The position numbers and the translations under genes were made by a program. Below the pieces are notes generated by a model. It saw nothing but the letters and a program-made list of their open reading frames with translations. It was not told the DNA's origin and made no database searches. 64,000 nt of DNA from Shewanella mangrovisoli (lineage in GTDB: Bacteria; Pseudomonadota; Gammaproteobacteria; Enterobacterales; Shewanellaceae): positions 4,092,001 through 4,156,000 of the forward strand of contig NZ_CP080412.1 of NCBI RefSeq assembly GCF_019457635.1, given 5' to 3'. Position 1 is the stretch's first letter. The number at the start of each line of letters is the position of its first letter. Positions 1 to 9,020 of the stretch are shown here, piece after piece.

Positions 1-666
1 CACGGGTTCGACAAAACTGCCGGTATCGTTACCATCGGTCAGCACTATCATCACCTGCTGCTCCGATGGCTGTGGATTTTGCTCGAACACTTTAATGCCA
101 AGACCAATCGCATCGCCAAGATGAGTGCTCTGCCCAGCCATCCCCGTTTGCGCCTCCTCTAGCAAGCTTAACCACACCTGCTGATCGGCGGTAAATGGCG
201 TTTGGATAAAGGCGGCATCCCCAAACAAAATCAGTCCAAACCTATCGCCACTGCGTTTGGCGATAAATGTTTTTAAGACGTTTTTCGCCGCATTTAAGCG
301 GGTTAAGGTATTGCCATCGGCGGTGGTAAAATCCGCCTCATCCATGGAGCCAGACAAGTCGACCAACATCAGGACGTCACGCCCGAAGGCTTCGCGGGTT
401 TGCACTTCACCTAAGATGCTAGGCTTAGCCAATGCAGTGACAATCAACAGCCAAGAGAGGATCAGCATGCCCCGCTGCCAATGCTTTGGGCTAAGCAGGC
501 CAGCGGCAACTTTGGGAGTCTCGTTCAATGCCCGTAGGATTTCGGTAAAGAACGGCACTTTGATTGCGTCTTCGCGGCTGCGGTACGCGGGCACAAACCA
601 GTACACCAGCACGGGCAGCGGCAACAGGATAAACGCCCAAGGATAGGCAAACTCAAGCTGATCCAT
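1..666 (-). CDS. VWA domain protein, BatA-like (3' end outside window)
   Basis: Reading the minus strand from the ATG at 666 gives an open frame to the window edge, so the C-terminus is missing. The N-terminus (MDQLEFAYPWAFILLPLPV) has a hydrophobic segment, and a second one lies near residues 70-82. A von Willebrand A domain follows, with the metal-site motif DLSGSMD and a later LTDGNDTG segment, both typical of MIDAS-type VWA folds. BatA-like proteins are membrane-anchored and accompany MoxR ATPases; the exact role is not established, but metal-dependent protein binding or complex assembly in the periplasm is usual for the fold. The gene overlaps the upstream DUF4381 gene by 14 bases, which indicates translation as part of one operon. 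A second VWA/TPR gene (BatB-like) is expected beyond the edge. Confidence 0.88.
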   Translation of the reverse strand, partial: MDQLEFAYPWAFILLPLPVLVYWFVPAYRSREDAIKVPFFTEILRALNETPKVAAGLLSPKHWQRGMLILSWLLIVTALAKPSILGEVQTREAFGRDVLMLVDLSGSMDEADFTTADGNTLTRLNAAKNVLKTFIAKRSGDRFGLILFGDAAFIQTPFTADQQVWLSLLEEAQTGMAGQSTHLGDAIGLGIKVFEQNPQPSEQQVMIVLTDGNDTGSFVEPV

Positions 667-1171
667 GGCGAGCCTCCGGCAATTGATGCCCGCTTAACCA
701 CTGGCTTAGCCCTTGGCGCACAGCGCTAAACTCAGGGCGAGCGGCATGAGGATCTTCAAGGCATTTTAGCCACTGCTGAAACGATTCATCGTTCGCTAAG
801 TGAGCTTTTGCATGGTAGCGCCCCATCTGATCGAGCAAGGGAGCACCGTAGAGGGAGGCGTTTTTCGGCTCCAAGTAAACCATCACGATTTTAATAATCT
901 TCATCATCTGCGTCGGCCAATGCGGATCCTCCGCCGACAGACTCTGCAAGGCCGTTATCGCCTCTTGGCGGTAACGGTTACGCCACCAGAAAATCCCCTT
1001 GAGATACAGTCGATAACCCAGATACAGCAGCAATACCAGCAGCAATATCTGCCAGCCCAGAGTCTGTGGCCACCAGCTCACAGGATCGGGCTGAGCCACA
1101 TCTTTTAACTCCCTCAGCATATAGCTACTAGGAGGAGACTGAGTTGCGCCAAGCAGTAAGATTGCTGTCAT
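653..1171 (-). CDS. DUF4381 domain protein
   Basis: 172-residue protein with a short N-terminal segment containing the sequence PPSSYMLRELKDV, one transmembrane helix (about residues 38-58, LLLVLLLYLGYRLYL) and a cytoplasmic helical tail. This is the layout of the DUF4381 family, found almost only between DUF58 and VWA genes in MoxR operons. Its start codon overlaps the stop of the DUF58 gene (ATGA at 1168-1171) and its end overlaps the BatA-like gene, so translation is probably coupled. Biochemical function is unknown; a membrane adaptor between the DUF58 and VWA proteins is an inference from context. Confidence 0.85.
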   Translation of the reverse strand: MTAILLLGATQSPPSSYMLRELKDVAQPDPVSWWPQTLGWQILLLVLLLYLGYRLYLKGIFWWRNRYRQEAITALQSLSAEDPHWPTQMMKIIKIVMVYLEPKNASLYGAPLLDQMGRYHAKAHLANDESFQQWLKCLEDPHAARPEFSAVRQGLSQWLSGHQLPEARHGSA

Positions 1172-2160
1172 TGGATATCACTCAGGGTACGAGCAAGTTG
1201 CAGCAGATGATTGCCCTGAGTGCCGATTTCAATAAAGGGCATACGCTGCATCGCCATCAGATTTTTGAGTTGGGTTTGTTTTTCAAGATATTGTTTTTGT
1301 AGCGCCTTGTTTACCTCGGCCGTTTGTTGCCCCTTCTGTAATGCCAACTGATATTGGCCATCACCCACCACCCAAGTGCTGCTGACACTGTCCTCGGGCA
1401 CATGGGTTTCCATCGGATCCGAGATAAAAATACACAGCACATCATTATGCTGCTGCAGGTACTTTAACTGTTTGAGGGATTGGTTATCGGCATCGGCAAA
1501 GTCGCTGACAATCACTAGCGTTGCGGCCTTGAGCCTGCGCTGACTTAAGATTTGCATCCACAGGGCGAAGCTCACCCGTTTGCTATCTCGGCTCGCCGCA
1601 CTCAGGGAATGATTGGCTTGGATAAGCCTATCTAATCCCATTAAAAAATGCGCCGTACCACGCTTTGCCGAGCACCAATGCAGCTGCTGAGTCGCGGATA
1701 TCAATAGCCCAACCCTGTCGTTATTTGCCAGCGCGAGCCAGCCCATTAAGGCCGCAATTTCGGCAGCCACGACGGATTTCATATGGCTCACCGAGCCAAA
1801 ATACATGGAGCTACGTTGGTCGACGCAGAGGATCACTTGGCGATCTTTCTCTTCGGTGTAACTGCGCACATGGGGCTTACCCGTGCGCTGGGTGACTTTC
1901 CAATCCATTTGGCGAATATCATCACCCAGTTGGTAGTGGCGCAGCTCCTCAAAGTTCAGCCCGCGTCCCCGTTGGTGCGATTGATAACGGCCAGAAAGAT
2001 GCGCCCGCGAGTAACGCAGGCTAAGCAGTTTGATTTGCGTCGTCTGCCCCTGCAATCGCACCAGTTGCTGCAAACTGGCATAGATACGGGGATCCTCTTG
2101 CTTAGCAGAGGATAGGGACGACTGAGATCGAGAGGATGCGGCAATAGATGCGAGCGCCAT
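1168..2160 (-). CDS. DUF58 domain protein of MoxR operon
   Basis: 330 residues. The conserved DUF58 core is clear near residues 60-110: GRGLNFEELRHYQLGDDIRQ followed by a WKVTQRTGKP segment. The C-terminal half has a VWA-like fold with VDQRSSMYFGS and a VIVSDFAD segment. Family members are cytoplasmic or membrane-associated partners of MoxR AAA ATPases. Only five bases separate it from moxR and it overlaps the DUF4381 gene, fitting the standard order moxR, DUF58, DUF4381, batA. The precise role is unknown. Confidence 0.88.
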   Translation of the reverse strand: MALASIAASSRSQSSLSSAKQEDPRIYASLQQLVRLQGQTTQIKLLSLRYSRAHLSGRYQSHQRGRGLNFEELRHYQLGDDIRQMDWKVTQRTGKPHVRSYTEEKDRQVILCVDQRSSMYFGSVSHMKSVVAAEIAALMGWLALANNDRVGLLISATQQLHWCSAKRGTAHFLMGLDRLIQANHSLSAASRDSKRVSFALWMQILSQRRLKAATLVIVSDFADADNQSLKQLKYLQQHNDVLCIFISDPMETHVPEDSVSSTWVVGDGQYQLALQKGQQTAEVNKALQKQYLEKQTQLKNLMAMQRMPFIEIGTQGNHLLQLARTLSDIQ

Positions 2161-2165
2161 AGCCG

Positions 2166-3167
2166 TTATCCAATACTGACCACATCGAGCAGTTCGTGCA
2201 CCAGATCGCGCTGATTGACCCCGTCCGCTAATGCCTCATAGGAGAGGCTCAACCTATGGCTCAACACTAAAATCGCCACCTCACGCACATCGTCCACCAG
2301 CACATGGTCACGGCCATTGAGCCAAGCCAAGGCACGGGCACATTTATCCAACGCAATAGATGCCCGAGGGCTGGCACCAATCATCAGCCAACTGGCTAAC
2401 TTAGACTGGGGATATTGCTCGGGCTGGCGCGTCGCCATCACTAAATCGATAATATAGTTCTCCACCATATCCGATAGCGTCACGGCCGCAATTTGCTGCC
2501 GCGCCTTGAGAATACTGGCGGGATCGATTGTGATGGTTTGTGGTTTATCGGCGCTAAAAACGCCGTTCTCCTCACTGCGAACGAGGCGCACTATGTCACG
2601 CTCGGCTTCTTTTGTGGGGTATTCCACCGACGCTTTGATCAGAAAACGGTCCATCTGCGCTTCGGGCAGCGGATAAGTGCCTTCCTGCTCGATGGGGTTT
2701 TGTGTTGCCAGCACCATAAAGAGTTCAGGCAGCACATGGGTTTGCCCTGCCACGGTAATAGTGCCTTCGGCCATAGCCTCTAACAGTGCCGCCTGCACCT
2801 TTGCGGGGGCACGGTTAATTTCATCGGCCAGCACAATTTGGTTAAATACTGGCCCCGGCTGAAACCTGAGTGTCGATTTACCCTCAGCCTCGTGGAGCAC
2901 CTCAGTGCCCGTGACATCGGAGGGCAAGAGATCCGGCGTAAACTGGATCCTGCCATAGGAAATCGCCAAGGCATTGGCCAAGGCTTTAACCGAGCGGGTT
3001 TTGGCCGTTCCGGGCAAACCTTCGAGCAGCACATGACCGCTGCAAAGTAAGCCCAAAATCAGACTGCGGATCACTGTGCGTTGCCCAACGACTTGAGATT
3101 CAACCTGTTCAATTAAGGCGAGAATATCCCCGTGGGCACGTGTTTGTGTGTTAGCCATTGGTTCCAT
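2166..3167 (-). CDS. MoxR family AAA+ ATPase
   Basis: 333 residues with the AAA+ signatures of the MoxR branch: Walker A GLPGTAKT near residue 54, Walker B VLADEINRAP near 112, and the sensor region LATQNPIEQEGTYPLPEAQ. MoxR proteins act as chaperone-like ATPases that activate or assemble partner complexes, usually with VWA proteins encoded next door, as here. The ATG at 3167 has an AGGA about nine bases upstream; an alternative is the ATG at 3158. The start lies inside the 3' end of the sulfatase maturase gene (17-base overlap), so this ATPase operon is physically joined to the sulfatase genes. Confidence 0.93.
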   Translation of the reverse strand: MEPMANTQTRAHGDILALIEQVESQVVGQRTVIRSLILGLLCSGHVLLEGLPGTAKTRSVKALANALAISYGRIQFTPDLLPSDVTGTEVLHEAEGKSTLRFQPGPVFNQIVLADEINRAPAKVQAALLEAMAEGTITVAGQTHVLPELFMVLATQNPIEQEGTYPLPEAQMDRFLIKASVEYPTKEAERDIVRLVRSEENGVFSADKPQTITIDPASILKARQQIAAVTLSDMVENYIIDLVMATRQPEQYPQSKLASWLMIGASPRASIALDKCARALAWLNGRDHVLVDDVREVAILVLSHRLSLSYEALADGVNQRDLVHELLDVVSIG

Positions 3168-4458
3168 GTGGTTGTCCTAGCAATACGGCCAATCCCGTGA
3201 GAATCGGCAACGAATAATCGAAAAATGCTTTAATCCCTGGACACAGATAATTGAGCCCTTCTTCCCCATCTGGGGTTTTCAGCAGGCGATTTTTAGGGCA
3301 TTCGCCCCAACAGAGTTTGAGATAAGGGCAGTCTTTACAGTATTGGGGTAACGAATCACGCTTGGCTAAGCCGAAGGTTAATTGCCGGGTCGAGAACGCC
3401 ATTTCATTGAGTGGGCGCTCGTGCACATTGGCAATCTTATATTCGGGGTAAACGTAATGGTCACAACTAAAGACATCGCCATTATGTTCAATGGCTAAGC
3501 CCTTACCGCAAAACTCAGCGGTAATACAAAGCTGCGCCGGTTTGCCCATCACTTGGGCGACCGCCGTCTCAAACAGGTTAACCAGCACTCGGCCAAGGTC
3601 GTTGTTGATCCACTCTTCAAAGGTGACGATGAGGAACTTGCCCCAGTCATCGGCATCGACTGACCAATCCGTCACCACCGACATAGGATGCCCAGGTTTC
3701 GCCAGCTCACTGCCGACCGTGGGTATCATGCTGCTGTTCCAAAACTGTGGCGCCGTGGTTTTAAAATCGCTAGGTTCGACCACAGGATTGAACTGGATAT
3801 AGGTCGCACCCAACTCTTTGGTGACAAAGCGGTAAACTTCGAGCGGATACTTTACATTGTGGCGGTTAACCGTCACTAAGGCGTTAAAACGCACCTTGTA
3901 TTGTTTGAGTTTTTCGACCGCGGCCATCACTAAATGAAAGGTAGGCTTGCCGCTGCGGGTCACACGATATTTGTTATGGAGTTCTTCGGGACCGTCGATG
4001 GATAACCCCACGAGGAAATTATGCTCGGCAAGAAACTGGCACCATTCATCGTTTAATAGAATGCCGTTGGTTTGCAGATCGTTTTCAATCTTAACGCCTA
4101 GGGGCCGATATTTTTCCTGTAGCTGAACTACCTTGCGAAAATAGTCCACGCCTAACAGGGTCGGCTCGCCACCCTGCCATGAGAATACGATTTCGTCGCC
4201 ATCTTGGCTTTCGATATAACCTTTAACAAAGGCTTCGAGGGTCGCATCATCCATCTCTGGTTGCTTAGGTTGATGCAATAAGCCTTCTTTGTGCAGATAA
4301 AAACAATATTGGCAATCGATGTTACATTTCGCCCCACCGGGCTTTGCCATCACGTGGAAACGACGTTGGTAATCGGGATGCTCTCCAAGCGCCTTTGCAG
4401 CTGATTTTAACGGTACGACATCGAGTATTGTTGATGCTCGCATTGAAGTTTTTGCCAT
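3151..4458 (-). CDS. Anaerobic sulfatase maturase (radical SAM/SPASM)
   Basis: 435 residues from the ATG at 4458, chosen because AAGGAAG sits just upstream; an upstream in-frame ATG at 4503 would add 15 residues without a comparable ribosome site. The radical-SAM cluster motif CNIDCQYC (Cys 45, 49, 52) reads CX3CX2C. The C-terminal SPASM region is rich in cysteine (CGKG..., FSCDHYVYP, CKDCPYLKLCWGECPKN) for two auxiliary Fe-S clusters. Enzymes of this family oxidise the active-site Ser or Cys of sulfatases to formylglycine without oxygen. The target is very probably the arylsulfatase encoded 68 bases upstream on the same strand, which has serine at that site. It overlaps moxR by 17 bases. Confidence 0.93.
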   Translation of the reverse strand: MAKTSMRASTILDVVPLKSAAKALGEHPDYQRRFHVMAKPGGAKCNIDCQYCFYLHKEGLLHQPKQPEMDDATLEAFVKGYIESQDGDEIVFSWQGGEPTLLGVDYFRKVVQLQEKYRPLGVKIENDLQTNGILLNDEWCQFLAEHNFLVGLSIDGPEELHNKYRVTRSGKPTFHLVMAAVEKLKQYKVRFNALVTVNRHNVKYPLEVYRFVTKELGATYIQFNPVVEPSDFKTTAPQFWNSSMIPTVGSELAKPGHPMSVVTDWSVDADDWGKFLIVTFEEWINNDLGRVLVNLFETAVAQVMGKPAQLCITAEFCGKGLAIEHNGDVFSCDHYVYPEYKIANVHERPLNEMAFSTRQLTFGLAKRDSLPQYCKDCPYLKLCWGECPKNRLLKTPDGEEGLNYLCPGIKAFFDYSLPILTGLAVLLGQPHGTNG

Positions 4459-4526
4459 GCAGACTTCCTTGTATTGGCTGACGTTTAGATAAACGTCAGC
4501 CAATTTCTATTTAAAAAACAGCTTGT

Positions 4527-6044
4527 TTATCTTGGAACAAACGTACCAGCTTCCATCCTCGGTGGGAACTCTTTAAAGCTTTCCATGACTTCACCGACCT
4601 TAGCCATGGCGGGGCCCATCAAGAATGCACGTTCGTACATCCAAGTGTTGTAGCCCATACCTTTGTCACCCTTCTCAAATGGATCGACACTGAGGTCGAA
4701 AATCAAAGGTACACGCAACTTAGTGAATGGATATTGCCAAACCGCAAAGCCCGTTTCATGTTCTTGGATCATGAAGTGGAACTTGTATTGGTTGTAACGC
4801 AATGCCAATAAGTCACCGTCATCACTCCAGTAAACGAACTCTTTACGAGCCGATTCTTGGGTCTTATCGGTGAAATAAGGCAGTTGGTTGTAACCATCGA
4901 GGTGCACTTTGTAGGTTTGTTTACCGACCTTTTTACCCTTGAGTAATTCTTTCTCAACCCCTTCACCGCCCGCTGCGGCGACTAAGGTTGGGAAAAAGTC
5001 TTCCAAGGAGACAATACCGTTTTTAGTGGTTCCCGGCTTGATGTGTCCAGGCCATTTGATCATGCCGGGCACACGGAATGCACCTTCCCAACCGGTGTTT
5101 TTCTCACTGCGGAAGGGCGTCACACCCGCATCAGGCCACATGTCGACCATTGGACCGTTATCCGAGGTGTAGATGATGATAGTGTTATCATCAATACCCA
5201 GATCTTTAATCTTCTTCAGTAATTTACCCACCTCATCGTCGTGCTGCTTCATACCATCGGCATAGAATCCGGCACCGGTTTTACCGGCATAGGAGTCTGG
5301 CACGTGGGTATAGTTGTGCATACGAGTAGTGTTAAACCAAGTGAAGAAGGGTTTATCGGCCTTAACTTGCTTCTCGATAAAGGCTCCAGCCGCATCGAGG
5401 AACTCGCCATCGACGGTTTCCATACGCTTACGGGTTAGTGGGCCTGTATCTTCGATTTTGCCATCGGCATAGGAATGGATAACGCCGCGAGGGCCAAACT
5501 TCTTACGGAAGGCAGGATCTTTAGGATAATCAACGTTTTCGGGCTCTTCTTCGGCATTGAGGTGGTACAAGTTACCAAAGAACTCGTCGAAACCATGGTT
5601 AGTCGGCAAATGCTCGTCGCGATCGCCTAAGTGGTTTTTACCAAATTGGCCCGTGGCATAACCTAAATTTTTTAGCATAGTGGCAATTGTGGGATCTTTT
5701 TCGCTAATCCCTTCAGGCGCGCCTGGCATACCGACTTTAGAGAGACCTGTACGCTTAGGCATTTGGCCTGTAATAAAAGCACTACGACCCGCGGTAGAAC
5801 TCTGCTGGGCATAGAAGTTAGTAAACTTAGTTCCTTCTGCGGCAATACTGTCAATATTGGGCGTGCTATATGCCAACATTCCATTGTTGTAGGTACTTAA
5901 GTTCCAGTAACCCACATCATCACCAAAAATAACTAGAATATTTGGTTTATCTGCAGCATAGGCTGTCACTGACGCGGCGCCCAAAGCCAATGTGCAAGCA
6001 TTTAGCACAAACTTATTTGAGCGCGGTTTTTTTCCTGTACTCAT
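4527..6044 (-). CDS. Exported arylsulfatase, serine type
   Basis: 505 residues. An N-terminal signal sequence of about 31 residues ends AYAADK. The metal-site motif NILVIFGDDVG follows (Asp42, Asp43). The formylglycine motif is STAGR at residues 83-87, that is S-x-A-x-R, so the catalytic residue precursor is Ser83, not Cys. Serine-type sulfatases need a radical-SAM maturase, which is the next gene downstream. Further family motifs include GYATGQFGKNHLGD and YTSDNGPM. The enzyme should hydrolyse sulfate esters in the periplasm; the natural substrate cannot be told from sequence. ATG at 6044 is preceded by GGAG. A LysR gene is divergent. Confidence 0.93.
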   Translation of the reverse strand: MSTGKKPRSNKFVLNACTLALGAASVTAYAADKPNILVIFGDDVGYWNLSTYNNGMLAYSTPNIDSIAAEGTKFTNFYAQQSSTAGRSAFITGQMPKRTGLSKVGMPGAPEGISEKDPTIATMLKNLGYATGQFGKNHLGDRDEHLPTNHGFDEFFGNLYHLNAEEEPENVDYPKDPAFRKKFGPRGVIHSYADGKIEDTGPLTRKRMETVDGEFLDAAGAFIEKQVKADKPFFTWFNTTRMHNYTHVPDSYAGKTGAGFYADGMKQHDDEVGKLLKKIKDLGIDDNTIIIYTSDNGPMVDMWPDAGVTPFRSEKNTGWEGAFRVPGMIKWPGHIKPGTTKNGIVSLEDFFPTLVAAAGGEGVEKELLKGKKVGKQTYKVHLDGYNQLPYFTDKTQESARKEFVYWSDDGDLLALRYNQYKFHFMIQEHETGFAVWQYPFTKLRVPLIFDLSVDPFEKGDKGMGYNTWMYERAFLMGPAMAKVGEVMESFKEFPPRMEAGTFVPR

Positions 6045-6157
6045 AAAGACTCCATTTTTTACGGTGGGTGGTTATCTCATCTCGCACAAAATATAAACAT
6101 CCCATCCAGATTAGGCGCAAAATGCACAAGAAACAATCAACAAAATGTTTTACGATA

Positions 6158-6174
6158 CATAAATCAAATTTATG
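6158..6174. promoter_or_regulatory. Possible LysR operator in sulfatase/LysR intergenic region
   Basis: A perfect inverted repeat, CATAAAT-CAA-ATTTATG, lies just upstream of the LysR gene start in the divergent spacer. It is A/T-rich and dyad-symmetric, as expected for a LysR-type box, and its position would let one protein control its own gene and the sulfatase. No binding data; inference from position and symmetry. Confidence 0.4.
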
Positions 6175-6185
6175 AATTGAAGATT

Positions 6186-7031
6186 ATGGATTTAAATTTA
6201 GTACGTACATTTTTAGTGGTGGCAGAGTGCCAGTCCTATACCAAGGCTGCCGAACGTATGCAATTAACCCAGCCCGCTATTAGCGCGGCCATTAAACGAC
6301 TAGAAAAACTCTACGGTGAAAATCTCTTTATCAAGCAAGGGCGAGGCATAGAACTCTCCAGTAAAGGGCAGCAACTTATCCCCGCATTTCGTCAAGCTGT
6401 CAGTATTATCGAAAATGCGATGAATATGCGAAAGCAGTTTAATGTTTACTGTAATGAGTCGCTGATAAACACCTTATTCCCCATTGATAACATTAATTTG
6501 CAAGAATCTCCGCCGGAGAAAAACCAGCTGTTTGAACACCTACGCCAAGAGAAAACCGACATTATTGTCGATAGTATGTTGACCCGAGACAGTGCATTTA
6601 TGGTGGAGGAAATTCTCTTAGAGCCCTTAGTGGTGATTTGCCGAAAAGACCATCCACGAATTCAGCAAAGCATCACCAAAGACGCCTTTTATCGTGAAGA
6701 GCATGTGTTTTATAGCGGCACGTGGGAAAAGATCCGCGGCTTTGAACTCTTTGCCAACGAACCCATTGAAGAACGCAAAATGGCATTAATCTGTCATTCG
6801 ATTGCCAGTATTGCCTTGAATATTTCTCAGAGTGATTCAATTGCCGTTATCGCCCGCTCCTTTGCCGAACAATGGGCCGCAAAATTAAATCTGCAAATAT
6901 TAACTTGCCCCATTAATACCGATTTAATTCCCTATCATTTGGTTTATCACAAACGACAAATTAAAAATCCCCTACATAAAAAAATTAGAGAAGAAATAAA
7001 AGCCAAGATAAAGGCTTTACATAGGCAATAA
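6186..7031 (+). CDS. LysR family transcriptional regulator
   Basis: 281 residues from the ATG at 6186 (MDLNLVRTFLVVAE). A TTG nine bases upstream is in frame but less likely. The N-terminal winged helix (residues 1-60) contains AAERMQLTQPAISAAIKRLE, the canonical LysR recognition helix, followed by a substrate-binding domain. It diverges from the arylsulfatase gene with a 141-base spacer holding a dyad, so control of the sulfatase/maturase unit is the likely job. The effector is unknown. Confidence 0.9.
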   Translation: MDLNLVRTFLVVAECQSYTKAAERMQLTQPAISAAIKRLEKLYGENLFIKQGRGIELSSKGQQLIPAFRQAVSIIENAMNMRKQFNVYCNESLINTLFPIDNINLQESPPEKNQLFEHLRQEKTDIIVDSMLTRDSAFMVEEILLEPLVVICRKDHPRIQQSITKDAFYREEHVFYSGTWEKIRGFELFANEPIEERKMALICHSIASIALNISQSDSIAVIARSFAEQWAAKLNLQILTCPINTDLIPYHLVYHKRQIKNPLHKKIREEIKAKIKALHRQ

Positions 7032-7376
7032 TTGCTAATTCGAGCTTCAACAATGGGTGTCAATGTAACCATTGCACCCGTAAAACACTTCCCAGAAATA
7101 CAGTTGCAGTATGAGCGTCGCAGATGAATCTATAACGCTACCCTTTACATAAATTCAATCTCAAGTTTAACTTTTTGCCGTTTCTTAGGTACTATGGGTT
7201 TGTTTATTATCAAGTTATGAATGGATTCTGCTGATAAAGCCCCCGCACAATAAGCTCAGTTTCCACCTAGTCCCAGTCTTGATTGGGATGCGATTAACAA
7301 GATACGAACCATTTTTAACAACGCGACATTACACTCGCCGATACACAGTAAATTGGTAGAAATAAGGATGCTTTCT
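7032..7376. other. Intergenic region with one weak hairpin
   Basis: 345 bases without a convincing gene. A stem-loop at 7055-7079 (GGGTG-T-CAATG, loop TAAC, CATTG-CACCC) follows the LysR stop and may help end transcription, although no T-run follows. An AAGG just before the next gene is its ribosome site. Nothing else was recognised. Confidence 0.5.
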
Positions 7377-8663
7377 ATGAACAAAGGACTGATTCTCTCA
7401 GCCATACTCCTTGGCAGCTCTTCTCACTTGGCCCTCGCACAGACATGCGATGTCGAGATCAAAGGTGAAGTTCCGGCTCACATCAGCCTAGATAAACTGT
7501 TTGTCTCAGTCTATCAGCGGGATATTCCCGTAAGTGCACATCAATTTAGTGTCTGTGCCACCAAGAAAGATCTCAATGTCACAGGCCAACATAACCCCAA
7601 TAATAAGGTTTATCTGGTCGATAAGAGCATGGATACACCACTTTACCTTTATAGCAGCCTAGTGTTTGTGCAAACCAAGCATATAGAGTTAGACAGCATT
7701 TCAACACTGGCTAACTACGCCTGCGATAGCCGCTGCGGTTACTACTCACACCAAAGGGTCCAAGATGATGCAGCACTAATATCACTCGCTCAGCAATACA
7801 GCCAAATTGATGCAAAAGCCAAAGCCGAACGCTCCGCTTTCACCCTTAAACATCAAGCAGCACTCAGCCAGCTGTATACTAAGGTGGCTGATATAAAAGC
7901 ACTCGATGCAAACCGCATGACCGAAATCAACAATCCAGATCTCTGGGTCGACCCTTATAGCGGCGCGGGATTATTCTTTGAGAGTAAAGCCAACTTACAA
8001 TCCACAGCATTTATGGAAGGGATTGGTGACAACATCCGCAACATCATGAATCAAAACCCCGATCTCAAACCACTAGTCACCCCCCACAAGAAAGATTTAA
8101 GAGTAATTGCAGAAGGCCGCTTAAGCTGGGAGCAAAAAGGTGAGGCTATCGACGCGCTGGCCGCACAGTTTAAAACCTACAATCAGCCGAAACTCGACGA
8201 AATCATCAAAATCCTTAAAGACAGCTACCAAAATGCATCCCCTATCTACCAAGATTATTTGTCGAACAAGGATAAAACGCCCTTTGCAGCGCTTAACCAA
8301 GCCGACAGCACGTTTGAACTCGTGCTCGCCAACTGGACGCTAGCCGCCTACAGTCATAGCAAAGATAAACCAAAGTTCTCCGCCCTTTTTAGCGAGCGCT
8401 TTAAACAAGAACGGTTGCCAATACAAGATAAGGCACTGGATAGCGCCCTCTCTCGCCTTATCACACTCCCTAATCACTTAGGTCAGCAGAAATTGGCCGA
8501 TGGTTATAAAAATATCCAAATTGAGTTTAAGGACAGGCTCAGTCCTTCCAACGAACGCTATGACTTTAAAGATGATCTACAGAGCCTAAGCTTTATCTAT
8601 GAGCAAGGCGCATGGCGACTGGACAACCTAAGCCAAGTACCAATGAATCACTATGAGCTATAG
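7377..8663 (+). CDS. Exported protein of unknown function
   Basis: 428 residues from the ATG at 7377, chosen because AAGG lies nine bases before it and because a clean signal peptide then starts at once (MNKGLILSAILLGSSSHLAL, cleavage near AQT). Another in-frame ATG at 7368 and a TTG at 7353 are possible. The mature N-terminal half has four cysteines (TCDVE, SVCATK, YACDSRCGY), consistent with two periplasmic disulfides; the rest is charged and predicted largely helical. I do not recognise a family. It stands alone, between a LysR gene and a palindrome-rich spacer. Confidence 0.75.
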   Translation: MNKGLILSAILLGSSSHLALAQTCDVEIKGEVPAHISLDKLFVSVYQRDIPVSAHQFSVCATKKDLNVTGQHNPNNKVYLVDKSMDTPLYLYSSLVFVQTKHIELDSISTLANYACDSRCGYYSHQRVQDDAALISLAQQYSQIDAKAKAERSAFTLKHQAALSQLYTKVADIKALDANRMTEINNPDLWVDPYSGAGLFFESKANLQSTAFMEGIGDNIRNIMNQNPDLKPLVTPHKKDLRVIAEGRLSWEQKGEAIDALAAQFKTYNQPKLDEIIKILKDSYQNASPIYQDYLSNKDKTPFAALNQADSTFELVLANWTLAAYSHSKDKPKFSALFSERFKQERLPIQDKALDSALSRLITLPNHLGQQKLADGYKNIQIEFKDRLSPSNERYDFKDDLQSLSFIYEQGAWRLDNLSQVPMNHYEL

Positions 8664-8811
8664 AAGCGATTGTTAGTAATCCTCTAGGGCAGATGAACTT
8701 AAATCGTTCGGATTTATTTATCAGTGGATATAAGCCTAAACTTATATCCACTCCAAATGCGAACACCTGAGACCGGCGTAACTCTTCACTCAATGGTTAC
8801 ACCAAAACTGG

Positions 8812-8899
8812 CATTGTTGCACCAGTGACCTTCTAAAACATGGATGTTTTAGCAGAGCCTACAGGGATGTATCTACGGCGAGTCACTGGTGTAACAGTG
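8812..8899. repeat. Nested inverted-repeat element, possible dispersed repeat
   Basis: Two 18-base arms (8812-8829 and 8882-8899) are inverted copies with 16 of 18 positions matching; they share CACCAGTGAC. Between them lies a perfect 20-base palindrome, CTAAAACATGGATGTTTTAG (8833-8852), and a smaller dyad TACAGGGATGTA (8860-8871). The compact, non-coding, multi-hairpin form is that of a REP/MITE-like element. No second copy was seen in this window. Confidence 0.5.
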
Positions 8900-9020
8900 C
8901 AAGAGCCTGCGGCAGGCAATTAGGGAATACAGAACCTTGCTGCGCTGCAGTAGTCCTTTCGCAGCCTCTATCTCTGCCGAGATAACATCAAACACTCTGG
9001 CGCTGTAAGCGCCAAAAAAC

